Positions 38,585 through 47,565 are shown, counted from the first letter of the stretch. The stretch: DNA of 60,117 nt from Betaproteobacteria bacterium (GCA_016195915.1 JACPYS010000034.1:1-60117); one strand, 5' to 3'. Program-made: numbers and translations. Notes: a model not told the origin generated them from the sequence alone.

Positions 38585-39763
38585 ATGAAGACCACCGACG
38601 TCAACGTCCCGCTCGGCGAGGACTATCCGGAAATCCGCGAGGGCGTGCGACGCATCTGCGCCGACTACCCCGATGCGTACTGGAAGGATCTCGACGAGCG
38701 CGAGGCTTATCCGACCGAGTGGGTGAAGGCGATGACCGCGGCGGGATATCTCGCGGCGCTGATCCCGGAGGAATACGGCGGGGCGGGTTTGCCCCTGCGC
38801 GCAGCCGGAGTGATCCTGGAGGAAAGCCACGCGGCGGGCTGCTACGCCGCGGCGGCGCACGCGCAGATGTACACCATGGGCTCGGTGCTGCGCCACGGCA
38901 GCCCGGAGCAGAAGGCGAAGTACCTGCCGAAGATCGCGAGCGGCGAACTGCGGTTGCAGGCATTTGGCGTGACTGAACCTACCACGGGCACGGACACCAC
39001 GAAGTTGAAGACGCGCGCGGTGCGCGATGGCGAGCATTACGTGGTCACCGGGCAGAAGGTGTGGACCTCACGTGCACTGCATTCGGACCTGATGCTCCTG
39101 CTGGCGCGCACCACCCCAATCGAGCAGGTGAAGAAGAAGACCGAAGGCCTGTCGGTGTTTCTGGTCGATCTCCGCGACAGTCTCGGCAAGGGCCTCGAGA
39201 TCCGCCCGCTCAAGGCGATGATCAATCACCACGCCACCGAAGTGTTCTTCGACGGCATGCGCGTCCCGGCAGAGAATCTCGTGGGCGGGGAAGGCAAGGG
39301 CTTTCGCTGCATACTCGACGGCATGAACTCCGAGCGGATCCTCGTCTCGCACGAGTCGATCGGCGACGCGCGCTGGTTCATCCGCACCGCATCGAAGTAC
39401 GCGAACGAACGCATCGTGTTCGACCGACCCATCGGGCAAAACCAGGGCATCCAGTTCCCGATCGCGCGCGCTTATGCGGCGATGCAGGGCGCCGACATGA
39501 TGCTGCGCAAGGCGGCTGCCTTGTTCCAGGCCGGACTGCCTTGCGGCGAAGACGCCAACGTCGCGAAGCTGCTTGCATCGGAAGCTTCCTGGCAGGCGGC
39601 CGAGGCCTGCATGCAGACACACGGCGGTTTCGGCTACGCGCGCGAGTACCACGTAGAGCGCCGCTGGCGCGAGGCGCGCATTTCGCAGATCGCGCCGATC
39701 TCGACCAACCTGATCCTCGGCTATATCGGCGAGCACGTGCTCGGGATGCCGCGGTCGTATTGA
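38585..39763 (+). CDS. Acyl-CoA dehydrogenase
   Basis: A 392-residue FAD enzyme that makes the 2,3-double bond of an acyl-CoA. The FAD-binding QAFGVTEPTTGTDTTKLKT segment (about residues 125-143), VWTSRALHSDLMLLLART and the C-terminal MQTHGGFGYAREYHVER are typical. The catalytic Glu and the acyl chain preference cannot be fixed by eye. It lies 40 bases after the receptor and 24 before the MetE-like gene. Confidence 0.92.
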   Translation: MKTTDVNVPLGEDYPEIREGVRRICADYPDAYWKDLDEREAYPTEWVKAMTAAGYLAALIPEEYGGAGLPLRAAGVILEESHAAGCYAAAAHAQMYTMGSVLRHGSPEQKAKYLPKIASGELRLQAFGVTEPTTGTDTTKLKTRAVRDGEHYVVTGQKVWTSRALHSDLMLLLARTTPIEQVKKKTEGLSVFLVDLRDSLGKGLEIRPLKAMINHHATEVFFDGMRVPAENLVGGEGKGFRCILDGMNSERILVSHESIGDARWFIRTASKYANERIVFDRPIGQNQGIQFPIARAYAAMQGADMMLRKAAALFQAGLPCGEDANVAKLLASEASWQAAEACMQTHGGFGYAREYHVERRWREARISQIAPISTNLILGYIGEHVLGMPRSY

Positions 39764-39787
39764 CCTGCTTTCGTCCGAGGAGTTTTC

Positions 39788-40930
39788 ATGACCGATCCAA
39801 TGACTGCTGGCGAAGGGCGTCCACCCGCTACCGCAGGGCGCCCCCCGTTCCGCGCCGACCACATTGGCAGCCTGTTGCGCCCGAAGCGCCTGCGCGATGC
39901 GTTCAAGCAGCGCTCGGCGACGGCCATTTCGGATTCCGAGTTCCGGCGCGTTCAGGACGAGGCCGTGCGCGGCGTGGTCAAGCTGCAGGAAAACGCCGGG
40001 CTCGAGGTGGTGACCGACGGGGAGTTTCGCCGCACGTCCTACTGGGCGCGTTTCGTGCTCCTGACGCAGGGCCTCACGGTCAAGCAGGCGATGTTCAAGT
40101 TTCACGACGAGCATGGCCACGAGACCGATTTCACCGCGCCCTATGTCACCGGCAAGGTCAGTCGGACGTCGCCGATCACGCTGGACGAATACCGCTTCGT
40201 CGCTTCGGTGGCGAAGGCTACGCCCAAGATCACCATGCCCTCGCCGTCCACCATGCATTTCTACCGCTGCAACGACTACGGCGACCCGGCGGCTTACGCC
40301 GACGCGCGCGCGTTTTTCAGCGATCTGGGCAAGGTGTATCAGCAGGAGATCGCGGAACTCGCGAAGGCGGGCTGCCGCTACGTTCAGTTGGACGAGGTCG
40401 CGCTTGCGGTGCTGTGCGACCCCGCGGCGCGCGACAAGGTGCGAGCTGCGGGACAGGATCCGGGAGCGTTGGTCGATCTGTACGTGGACGCGATCAACGA
40501 GGCGGTGAAGAGCCGCCCGCCGGGCACGGTGATCGGCGTGCACATGTGCCGCGGCAATTACAAGGGAAAGTACCTTTCAGAGGGCGGCTACGATTCGATC
40601 GCAGAGAAGCTGTTCCAGCGAGCTGATGTGAATCACTTCCTGCTCGAATTCGACACGCCGCGCGCCGGGGATTTCGCGCCGCTGCGCCTGATGCCCAGGA
40701 CCAAGGGCGTGGTGCTCGGGATGGTGAGTTCGAAAGTTCCGCGGCTCGAATCTCTGGACGTCCTCAGGAGGCGCGCCGACGAGGCGGCGAAGTATGTCGA
40801 TCCTTCCCGACTCGCCATCAGCCCGCAGTGCGGCTTCGCCAGCACGATCGGCGGAAACCCCGTGACCGAGGACGACGAGCGCGCAAAGCTGAAACTCTGC
40901 GTGGACGCCGCGCGCGCGATCTGGGGCTAG
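39788..40930 (+). CDS. Stand-alone MetE C-terminal-type methyltransferase
   Basis: A 380-residue protein with only the catalytic barrel of cobalamin-independent methionine synthase (PF01717 type). The zinc ligands are in place: His252 and Cys254 (GVHMCRGNY), Glu287 and Cys348 (SPQCGFAS). The N-terminal folate-binding half of full MetE is absent, so the methyl donor is probably not polyglutamyl-folate. Stand-alone forms are known as core methionine synthases or thiol methyltransferases. It is convergent with the MetF-like gene and shares CTAG as overlapping stops. Confidence 0.87.
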   Translation: MTDPMTAGEGRPPATAGRPPFRADHIGSLLRPKRLRDAFKQRSATAISDSEFRRVQDEAVRGVVKLQENAGLEVVTDGEFRRTSYWARFVLLTQGLTVKQAMFKFHDEHGHETDFTAPYVTGKVSRTSPITLDEYRFVASVAKATPKITMPSPSTMHFYRCNDYGDPAAYADARAFFSDLGKVYQQEIAELAKAGCRYVQLDEVALAVLCDPAARDKVRAAGQDPGALVDLYVDAINEAVKSRPPGTVIGVHMCRGNYKGKYLSEGGYDSIAEKLFQRADVNHFLLEFDTPRAGDFAPLRLMPRTKGVVLGMVSSKVPRLESLDVLRRRADEAAKYVDPSRLAISPQCGFASTIGGNPVTEDDERAKLKLCVDAARAIWG

Positions 40931-41808
40931 CGCCGCGCCGCGAGCGCGCGGTTCATCCACTCGGCGGTGTTGGCCGCGCCGCCGAAGCTGAACAGGTGCG
41001 CGCCGACGATATTGCAGCCCTCGTGGCTGGAGCAGTAACGCGCAACCGCGGTCAGCTGCTCTCCCGGGTCGGTATGCGTGACCAGGCGCACCAACCCCAT
41101 TCCCTGTGCCCGCAGGGCCCGAAGTGAAGCGCTCACGCCGCAGCGCTGCGCAAACCTGAGCAGTCTCGCCGGGTCGGCCGGCCCCGCCAGGCCGACGTAG
41201 ACCGGCACGCCAGGCGCGTTGCGTGAAAGCGCGGAGCAGTATTCGACGACCCGCGCCGGTGCGAACGAAAACTGGGTGACCACATAAGCACCGAGACCTT
41301 GCGCTTTCGCGAGCGCGAGTTTTTCGGCCATCGCGCTATCGAGCGAGGCCCGCGGAACGTGCGCGTGGCCTTCCGGATAGCCGGCGATGCCGACTTCGCG
41401 AACGCCGCAAGCGGCGAACACGCCGCTCTTGAGCAGGGCAACGCTGTCTGCGAATTGCCCGAGCGGCCGCGGATCGTCGCCGCCGATCAACAGCACCTTC
41501 TGCACCCCGGCGTCGCGCACCGCGCGCGTGAGGAACGCCTCCAGTTCCTTGCGCGTGGCAACGCGGCGTGCCGCCACGTGCGGCACGGGCTCCAGCCCTG
41601 CGCGACGCACCGCCTCGAGCGCCGAAAGGGTATCGGCGAGCGTGTGGCGCGGCAGGTGATTCACGTAGACCTTGGTGCCCGCCGGCAGCAGGTTGCCCAG
41701 CGTGCGCGCGTCCTCGGCGAGGTGCGCGCTCATTTCGATCGAGCCGCAGGAGATGAGGTCGGTCTCGCATTCTGCGACTGCATCGGACGCTGTGGCGGCG
41801 GTGGTCAT
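40927..41808 (-). CDS. Methylenetetrahydrofolate reductase family (MetF-like)
   Basis: A 293-residue flavoprotein of the MTHFR family, which reduces methylene-THF to methyl-THF or runs in reverse in demethylation pathways. VLLIGGDDPRPLG and GIAGYPEGH are the family motifs. The ATG at 41808 is chosen. A longer reading enters the upstream regulatory element and is rejected. It is read away from the MetE fragment across about 390 bases containing a conserved palindrome and box. Its sequence is divergent from housekeeping MetF, so a catabolic role is possible. Confidence 0.85.
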   Translation of the reverse strand: MTTAATASDAVAECETDLISCGSIEMSAHLAEDARTLGNLLPAGTKVYVNHLPRHTLADTLSALEAVRRAGLEPVPHVAARRVATRKELEAFLTRAVRDAGVQKVLLIGGDDPRPLGQFADSVALLKSGVFAACGVREVGIAGYPEGHAHVPRASLDSAMAEKLALAKAQGLGAYVVTQFSFAPARVVEYCSALSRNAPGVPVYVGLAGPADPARLLRFAQRCGVSASLRALRAQGMGLVRLVTHTDPGEQLTAVARYCSSHEGCNIVGAHLFSFGGAANTAEWMNRALAARR

Positions 41809-41942
41809 GGCCTCGTGTGCCGCCCCCCTGATTCGTTCACAAAGTCTAGGGCGCTTGGCGAGATAGGCCGGCGCGGGCGCGTCGCAAGCCACGATTCGAC
41901 CTTGGCGTGTTTGTGCATGCTGAACTAGACTAATTCCTGCCC

Positions 41943-41994
41943 GGTTGGGAACGCAACCACAATCTGTCAAGGGAGCGGAGTGGGGTATATCCCA
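41943..41994 (-). promoter_or_regulatory. Conserved two-box element, copy A (before the MetF-like gene)
   Basis: Read on the - strand: TGGGATATACCCCA (41981-41994), 18 bases, then TTGTGGTTGCGTTCCCAACC (41943-41962). Copies B and C have the same boxes with the same 18-base spacer. It lies 134 bases before the MetF-like start. The palindrome half suggests a dimeric repressor or activator site. On its other side the bases share a short motif (xxxCrGAAArT) with copies B and D. Confidence 0.75.
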
Positions 41995-42195
41995 TCGCAG
42001 AAAATCAACGTCTTAGAGAAGGTATCGGAGCGGCGATGTGAGCAACATTCGTGCATTGCAGTTCGGGGACAGGCAATGGCGGAAACGAGGCGCAGCCGGG
42101 AAGTCCGCCCTACCCGGCGGCCGCCCGACACGTCGGGTTGAGCGCGCCAACCGCGCGCCGCTATTCGGTGCCGCCATTCGATTGACGAGACAGGC

Positions 42196-42621
42196 ATGGA
42201 TGGCATACGAACCGGCGTCCATGTCTGCCGCGGCAACTGGAGCAGGAAAGACGCGGTGCATCTTTCGGGAGACTACGAGCCCCTGGTTCCGTCGCTCTCG
42301 AAAATGAACATCCGGCAGTTCGTTCTTGAATTCGCGACTCCCAGGGCCGGCGATTTCGGTATCGTCGGCCGGACCCTCGGTAACCACGAGATCGGTCTGG
42401 GGGTCGCCAACCCCAAGACCGCGGAGATCGAGAGCGTCGATTACATCGTCGGCAAGGTGGAGAGGGCTTTGGAGTACTACAAGCCCGAGGACATCTTCAT
42501 CGGCCCGGACTGCGGCTTTGGAACGTTCTCCGGCTGCTGCGTCGCCACCGAGGACACGGCGACGGCGAAGATGAAACGCATCGTCGAGGCGGCGAACGCC
42601 CTGCGTGAACGATACGCCTGA
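42196..42621 (+). pseudogene. MetE C-terminal fragment
   Basis: 141 codons encode the last part of a methionine synthase-type barrel: GVHVCRGNWSRKDA, FVLEFATPRAGDFG and FIGPDCGFGTFSG. All zinc ligands (His9, Cys11, Glu45, Cys106) remain, but the first half of the barrel and the folate domain are missing. Upstream sequence shows no further homology and no strong binding site. It belongs to a different subfamily than the MetE-like gene at 39.8 kb, so it is not a simple duplicate. A functional small protein is not excluded. Confidence 0.7.
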
Positions 42622-42646
42622 CGCCGGTTGAAGAAGGCGACGAAAG

Positions 42647-42679
42647 CCGCTGGCGCCGAATGGCTCCAGCGGTTTTTTT
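42647..42679 (+). terminator. Rho-independent terminator
   Basis: CCGCTGG (42647-42653) pairs with CCAGCGG (42666-42672). Inside, GCC-GAAT-GGC extends the stem, and seven T bases follow. It lies 25 bases after the MetE fragment stop. Confidence 0.9.
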
Positions 42680-42712
42680 GCGAAAGAACGGAGCCCTGCG
42701 GTTTTCTCGGAG

Positions 42713-42726
42713 TGGGAGATCTCCCA
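42713..42726 (+). promoter_or_regulatory. Perfect palindrome TGGGAGATCTCCCA, site D
   Basis: A 14-base perfect palindrome of the TGGG-N6-CCCA type, the same pattern as copies A, B and C. Its right flank resembles that of copy A: directly after it comes a CGGAAAGT-like motif, and about 20 bases on there is a 30-base stretch with 23 matches to 42017-42046, including CGGCGATGTG. It lies upstream of the small ORF and the ABC operon. The 20-base box is not found. Confidence 0.6.
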
Positions 42727-42890
42727 ATACGGAAAGTGCATGATTCAGAAGGTGCCTGTTCGGCGATGTGGACAACTGCCCGCGGATCCCAGCTCGGAAA
42801 AGACGCGGAGTCACGATGGAATTTCCTATTCATTCATGGTATAGCTTGAATGATCGGAAGCGAAATAGTCTCCGGGAGGGGGAGACCACG

Positions 42891-42971
42891 ATGACAACGC
42901 ACATCACTGTCGGTTTGGACAAGGACAAACTCCGGATCAGCATCGGGCGGGACGCCGGCAGGCATCGGTAA
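42891..42971 (+). CDS. Small ORF, possible leader peptide of the ABC operon
   Basis: 26 codons starting MTTHITVGLDKDKLRISIGR, with a strong purine-rich binding site (GGGAGGGGGAGA) ahead of the ATG. It ends 32 bases before the first permease gene. No family is recognised. It could be a leader peptide, a tiny protein or a remnant. About 210 bases between the terminator and this ORF hold the palindrome and no other gene. Confidence 0.4.
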   Translation: MTTHITVGLDKDKLRISIGRDAGRHR

Positions 42972-43003
42972 CTCCGTTCTTCGTGCGCGGGAGGGCCACG
43001 GAC

Positions 43004-43819
43004 ATGGAAACCGTCTTGCGACTGATGCAAAACCGCAGATTCTGGTCGATGTGTGCCGGGTTTCTGGGCTTCTTCGCCGTGTGGTACGGCAGTGTCAAAT
43101 GGGTGCCGCTGGCACCTTTCGGCCGGTTACCCGACCCGGTCAAGGTGATCTCCGAGTGGCTCAACCCCAACCCGGTGTTCGGCATCTCGATCTTCGTAAA
43201 GACGTACTACTACCACATTCTGTACAGCACATACCGCGCGACGACGGCGTTTTTCCTTGCACTGGCGCTGGGCGTGCCGCTCGGCATTCTTATGGGCTGG
43301 AGCAGGAAGTTCAGCGATTTTGCCTCCGCGCTGCTCGCGCTGCTGCGGCCGGTGCCGCCTCTCGCCTGGGTTCCTCTGGCGATCCTGATTCTTCGCGGGG
43401 GCGAGGCGGCGGTGATCTTCGTATGCTTCCTAGTGGCGTTTTTCGCCACCGTCCTGAATACGCATGCGGGCGTGAAATCCATCGATCCCGATTACTTCCG
43501 CGCCGCCGCCTGCCTCGGAGCCAGTCGCAAGGACGTCCTGTTCGATGTGATCATCCCCGGCGCCCTGCCCAACATATTCACCGGGCTGCAGATCGCCATG
43601 GGTGCGGCATGGTTTGCCCTTGCGGCGGGAGAGATGATTGCCGCTCAATACGGACTCGGCTTTCTCATCATGGAGGCCTACAACCTGGTGCAGACCCCCA
43701 CGATCGTGATCGGCATGGCGACCCTGGGAATACTCGGCTACATCAGCAGCGCGATCATCCGGCTCGTCGGCAACAGGTTGATGCGCTGGCGCGAGGAAGT
43801 AATCGGAGTGAAGAGCTAA
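43004..43819 (+). CDS. ABC transporter permease 1 (SsuC/TauC-like)
   Basis: Inner-membrane permease of 271 residues with about six helices. The ATPase-contacting EAA loop reads YFRAAACLGASRKDVLFDVI, followed by PGALPNIFTGLQIAMGAAW, typical of the nitrate/sulfonate/taurine family. GGAGG lies nine bases before the ATG; a GTG start at 42983 would bury it. First transporter gene, 4 bases before its ATPase. Confidence 0.9.
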   Translation: METVLRLMQNRRFWSMCAGFLGFFAVWYGSVKWVPLAPFGRLPDPVKVISEWLNPNPVFGISIFVKTYYYHILYSTYRATTAFFLALALGVPLGILMGWSRKFSDFASALLALLRPVPPLAWVPLAILILRGGEAAVIFVCFLVAFFATVLNTHAGVKSIDPDYFRAAACLGASRKDVLFDVIIPGALPNIFTGLQIAMGAAWFALAAGEMIAAQYGLGFLIMEAYNLVQTPTIVIGMATLGILGYISSAIIRLVGNRLMRWREEVIGVKS

Positions 43820-43823
43820 GGCG

Positions 43824-44714
43824 ATGGCGCTGCCTGCCGGGGAACAGGTTGCGCCGCGCGAGTGCGATCGAAACGGGACCGCAATGGCTGCAGTAGGCGG
43901 CGGGGTCTCGATCCGCAAGGTGTCCAAGGTCTACGACCCGGAAGGAGCAAGGGTCGTCGCCCTTTACGAATGCAGCGTGGAAATTGCGCCCGGCGAGTTT
44001 GTCGCGCTGGTGGGACCTTCCGGCTGCGGCAAGAGCACTTTGCTGAATATCCTGGCGGGCTTCGACACGCTGACCTCGGGAGAGATTTACCTCAACGGGA
44101 AGCTCCTGGCGAGCGTGAACCGCCCACTGCAGCCGGGACCGGACCGCGTCGTCGTCTTCCAGCATGGCGCGCTGTTTCCCTGGAAGACGGTGCTGGAGAA
44201 CGTCATGTATGGTCCGCTCCGGCAGAAAGCGATGACCGCGGAAGAGGCCGAGAAAAAGGCAATCGATCTGCTGCAGCGCTGCGGGGGGCTCGACCGGGTG
44301 GCAACCTCCTATCCGACCGAGCTCTCCTCGGGAATGCAGCGCCGCGTCGAGATCATCCGCGCGCTCATGAATGAGCCCCAGGTGCTGCTGCTCGACGAGC
44401 CGTTCCGCGCCATGGACACGGTGTCGAAAACGACCATGCACCAGCACCTACTGGAGATGTACCGGATGTCCAGGAGGACCATCGTGTTCATCACCCACGA
44501 CCTGGAGGAGGCCATCTACCTTGCCGACACGGCAATCGTGATGACGACGCGACCGGGAACCGTCAAGAAGACGTTGGCGGTGAATTTGCCCCGCCCGCGG
44601 ATCCCTGAAATGATGTCTTCCCGTGAGTACCTCGACCTCAAGCGGCAGGCAGCGGAAGGCGTGCACGAGGAAGCCAGGAAGGCGTTCGAGCGCGGCGAAC
44701 GGGAACAGGCGTAG
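43824..44714 (+). CDS. ABC transporter ATPase 1 (SsuB/TauB-like)
   Basis: A 296-residue ATPase. Walker A is GPSGCGKST, Walker B is VLLLDEPFRAMD and the H-loop is FITHDLEEA. The signature is LSSGMQRR instead of LSGGQ. Each half-site mutation is tolerated in some transporters. The N terminus up to about residue 20 is unlike the family, so the ATG at 43884 may be the real start. It is followed after 12 bases by permease 2. Confidence 0.9.
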   Translation: MALPAGEQVAPRECDRNGTAMAAVGGGVSIRKVSKVYDPEGARVVALYECSVEIAPGEFVALVGPSGCGKSTLLNILAGFDTLTSGEIYLNGKLLASVNRPLQPGPDRVVVFQHGALFPWKTVLENVMYGPLRQKAMTAEEAEKKAIDLLQRCGGLDRVATSYPTELSSGMQRRVEIIRALMNEPQVLLLDEPFRAMDTVSKTTMHQHLLEMYRMSRRTIVFITHDLEEAIYLADTAIVMTTRPGTVKKTLAVNLPRPRIPEMMSSREYLDLKRQAAEGVHEEARKAFERGEREQA

Positions 44715-44726
44715 CAGTCGATCCCG

Positions 44727-45557
44727 ATGAACGCTGCCGACAAAGACATGCGGGAGGCGATGGCCGTTTCGGGATTGAAGCGGCGGCGGACGCGCGTCGC
44801 TCGCTGGCTCGGCGGAATCAACTGGCGCGGTGCTGTGTCGGTGGCCGGATTCTTTCTGCTGTGGGAGCTCCTGGTCCGAACCAAGGCGCCCGGCTTCGAG
44901 GCGATCCCGACGCTCTCCAATGCGCTCGAAGTCTTCTGGAACAAATACCTGACGAGCGCAAGGTACTGGCAAGCCTGGGCCGTGAGTTTCGAGCGGGTGG
45001 CCTACGGCTTCGTGGTTTCCCAGATGCTGGGAATACCGCTCGGGCTGCTTATGGGCACGCGGCGGAAGTTCCACGATCTGATGTTCCCGGTCATCGAGAT
45101 ACTGCGTCCCATACCGCCGCTTGCGTGGGTTCCCATCTCGATCCTATTCTGGCCGACCAACGAGATGAGCATCGTATTTATCACGTTCATCGGCGCGTTC
45201 TTCATCATCGTGATCAACGTGCACGACGGGGTGCGGAGCATCAAGAAGGAACACCTCTGGCTCGCCATGTCCCTGGGCGCGACGCCCATGCGCATCTTCC
45301 GGCAGATCATTCTCCCGTCGGTGATTCCCTCGATCGCGGTGGGCATGACGCTCGGGATCGCGGTGACGTGGAACGTGGTGATCGCCGCGGAGATGATCGC
45401 GAGCGACGTTGGACTGGGGCGGCTCACGTGGGAGGGTTACGTGAGCAACACCGCAACCGTGGTTCTCATCGGCATGATCAGCATCGGCCTGGCAGGGTAC
45501 CTGTCCACCAAGCTGGTCGATTGGGTGGAAAAAAGGATGATGCCGTGGCGGAAATAG
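44727..45557 (+). CDS. ABC transporter permease 2 (SsuC/TauC-like)
   Basis: A 276-residue permease with a basic N terminus and about six helices. The EAA loop is HLWLAMSLGATPMRIFRQII. GLLMGTRRKFHDLMFPVIE and LRPIPPLAWVPISILFWP closely resemble permease 1. The two permeases may form a heterodimer, or each may pair with its own ATPase. It is followed 24 bases later by ATPase 2. Confidence 0.9.
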   Translation: MNAADKDMREAMAVSGLKRRRTRVARWLGGINWRGAVSVAGFFLLWELLVRTKAPGFEAIPTLSNALEVFWNKYLTSARYWQAWAVSFERVAYGFVVSQMLGIPLGLLMGTRRKFHDLMFPVIEILRPIPPLAWVPISILFWPTNEMSIVFITFIGAFFIIVINVHDGVRSIKKEHLWLAMSLGATPMRIFRQIILPSVIPSIAVGMTLGIAVTWNVVIAAEMIASDVGLGRLTWEGYVSNTATVVLIGMISIGLAGYLSTKLVDWVEKRMMPWRK

Positions 45558-45581
45558 ACCGCAATCCGCCGGGGGTGCTAA

Positions 45582-46388
45582 TTGGCTGATGCCGGATCAG
45601 CGGGGCGGATCACGGTCGATGGCGTGCGGAAGTGGTACCACCGCAAGCGGCAGCCGCCGGTCCACGTCCTCGAGAACTGCTCGTTCGCAATCGACCCCGG
45701 CAAGCTCACGGTGCTGATGGGCATGTCCGGTTGCGGCAAGTCCACGCTTGCTTACCTGCTTGCAGGCTACATCAGCCCGGACCAGGGAACCCTGACGATC
45801 GACGGCGCCCCGATCACAGGGCCGGGGCCGGATCGGATCACCGTGTTCCAGGAAACCGCCCTGTGGCCCTGGATGACCGTCATGGATAACGTGACTTTCG
45901 GTCCCATGGCCCTGAAGTCCTTGCCCGAAGCGCAAGCGCGCAGCAAGGCCGAGGCACTTCTGATTAAGTTCGGTCTCATCGACTTCCGGGACAAGTACCC
46001 GGGGCAGCTTTCGGGTGGAATGAAGCGAAGGGCCGAACTGGCCCAGGCTCTGATCAACAGCCCCAGGATCATGATTCTTGACGAACCGTTCCGCGGGCTG
46101 GACGTGATGACGCGCGAGCTGATGCAGGAGTATTACATGGGGCTTTTCGAGGAAACTCGCCTGACCACCCTGTTCATCACCTCCGAACTGGAGGAGGCGA
46201 TCTTCCTTGCCGACCGGCTGCTGGTGATGGGCGGAACGCCGAGTCGAGTAGTGAAGACGGTGGAGGTGGACCTGCCGCACCCGAGGACCTTCGAGGTTCT
46301 GACCGGTGAGCGTTACCTTGAGATCAAGAAAGAGCTGATGGAGGAGCTCTACAGGGATGAGGCCGTCGCAGCGGTGGTAGTGCAATAG
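45582..46388 (+). CDS. ABC transporter ATPase 2 (SsuB/TauB-like)
   Basis: A 268-residue ATPase with Walker A GMSGCGKST, signature QLSGGMKRRAEL and Walker B IMILDEPFRGLD. The H-loop position reads FITSELEEA, with Ser in place of His, which usually impairs hydrolysis and suggests a degenerate site paired with ATPase 1. The start is TTG (LADAGSAG), with no better codon nearby. It lies 76 bases before the binding-protein gene. Confidence 0.87.
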   Translation: MADAGSAGRITVDGVRKWYHRKRQPPVHVLENCSFAIDPGKLTVLMGMSGCGKSTLAYLLAGYISPDQGTLTIDGAPITGPGPDRITVFQETALWPWMTVMDNVTFGPMALKSLPEAQARSKAEALLIKFGLIDFRDKYPGQLSGGMKRRAELAQALINSPRIMILDEPFRGLDVMTRELMQEYYMGLFEETRLTTLFITSELEEAIFLADRLLVMGGTPSRVVKTVEVDLPHPRTFEVLTGERYLEIKKELMEELYRDEAVAAVVVQ

Positions 46389-46464
46389 CGTCGATCCGCG
46401 CCGCACGCACCTGAAGCGCGTGCCGGCCAGGGGTTAATGTGTTGTCAACCAGGGAGGACGGAAA

Positions 46465-47565
46465 ATGGAGATGCGAATTTCAAGTGGTCTGAAGCTCGCG
46501 GTCGTGCTGGCGGCTGGGATTCTGCTCAAACAGCCTGCCATGGCGGCCGCGCCGGTGGATATCACCTACGGGTACCACCCGTACTGGACGGGGGCCTGGT
46601 ACGGGGTCATCCTCAAGTCCCAGGAGCTGTGGAAGAAACACCTGCCCGCGGGGAGCAAAGTCAAGTTCGAGCCGCATCTGACCGGTCCGCCCATGATCAA
46701 CGCGATGCTCGCGGACAAGATGCATATAGGCACGATGGGCGACATGCCCTCGCTGGTGCTTACCACCAAAGGGGCGATCGCGGATCTCCGGCTGGTTTCG
46801 GTCACGATGTACAGCAAAAGCATGAACTGCCCAAAGATCATGGTGAGCAAGAACGCTCCTGATTTCAAGGACTACAAAGAGGCGATGAAGTGGCTGAGCG
46901 GCAAGCCGTTCGCCTATCACAAGGGGACCTGCGTCAACCGGTCCATTGAGTCGCTCATCGCGAAGGGAGCCTTCAAGCCTTCTGAAGTCCTGATCATGCC
47001 GATCGAGGTCATCGCGAGCAATTTCGAGGCCGGGAAGCTTTCCGCCGCCGGGATGTGGGAGCCCCATGCGCGCCGCATGGTGGAGAACGGCCACGCGAAG
47101 ATCGTGGCGACCTCGGGGCCGTGGAACGAGTTTGACGCCAACTTCACCTCGATGCGGCAGGACTTCATCCAGAAAAATCCCGAGGCGGCGGTAGGCTGGA
47201 TGAAAGCCGAGATCGAAGCGATGCAGTTCCTGATCAACAAGCCGCGCGAAGCGGTGAAGCTCATTGCGAAGGAGCTGACCGGCTACGACGAGAAAACCGT
47301 GTGGGCCGCGCTGTACGAGGAGATTCCGGCCAGCAAGGGGGGTGATCCGGTTAACTACGTCGCCAAGCTCGCGTTCGACGACGACGTGCTTGCGCTCATG
47401 AAAAACGGCTACAAGTTTCTCCACGAGATCAAGGTGATCGAGTCCCCGGAGATGCCGAAGACCGCGATCAACGATGCGCCGCTGAAAAAAGCGATGCAGG
47501 AGATGGGGGTGAAGGCGCCTTTGGGCGAGATTCGCGGTCAACCTCGCTCGGCGTACAAGAATTGA
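46465..47565 (+). CDS. ABC transporter substrate-binding protein (SsuA/NMT1-like)
   Basis: A 366-residue periplasmic protein. The signal peptide is LKLAVVLAAGILLKQPAMAA. The mature start VDITYGYHPYWTGAWYGVIL and MHIGTMGDMPSLVL fit the nitrate/sulfonate/thiamine-precursor group. The GGAGG-containing stretch CAGGGAGGACGG precedes the ATG. It is the only binding protein of a two-permease, two-ATPase importer. The substrate cannot be told from sequence; sulfur compounds are suggested by the neighbourhood. Confidence 0.9.
   Translation: MEMRISSGLKLAVVLAAGILLKQPAMAAAPVDITYGYHPYWTGAWYGVILKSQELWKKHLPAGSKVKFEPHLTGPPMINAMLADKMHIGTMGDMPSLVLTTKGAIADLRLVSVTMYSKSMNCPKIMVSKNAPDFKDYKEAMKWLSGKPFAYHKGTCVNRSIESLIAKGAFKPSEVLIMPIEVIASNFEAGKLSAAGMWEPHARRMVENGHAKIVATSGPWNEFDANFTSMRQDFIQKNPEAAVGWMKAEIEAMQFLINKPREAVKLIAKELTGYDEKTVWAALYEEIPASKGGDPVNYVAKLAFDDDVLALMKNGYKFLHEIKVIESPEMPKTAINDAPLKKAMQEMGVKAPLGEIRGQPRSAYKN

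Noticed and set aside
42196-42621. MetE fragment as a duplicate of the gene at 39.8 kb
   Set aside because: The two differ throughout apart from family motifs, so they belong to separate subfamilies.
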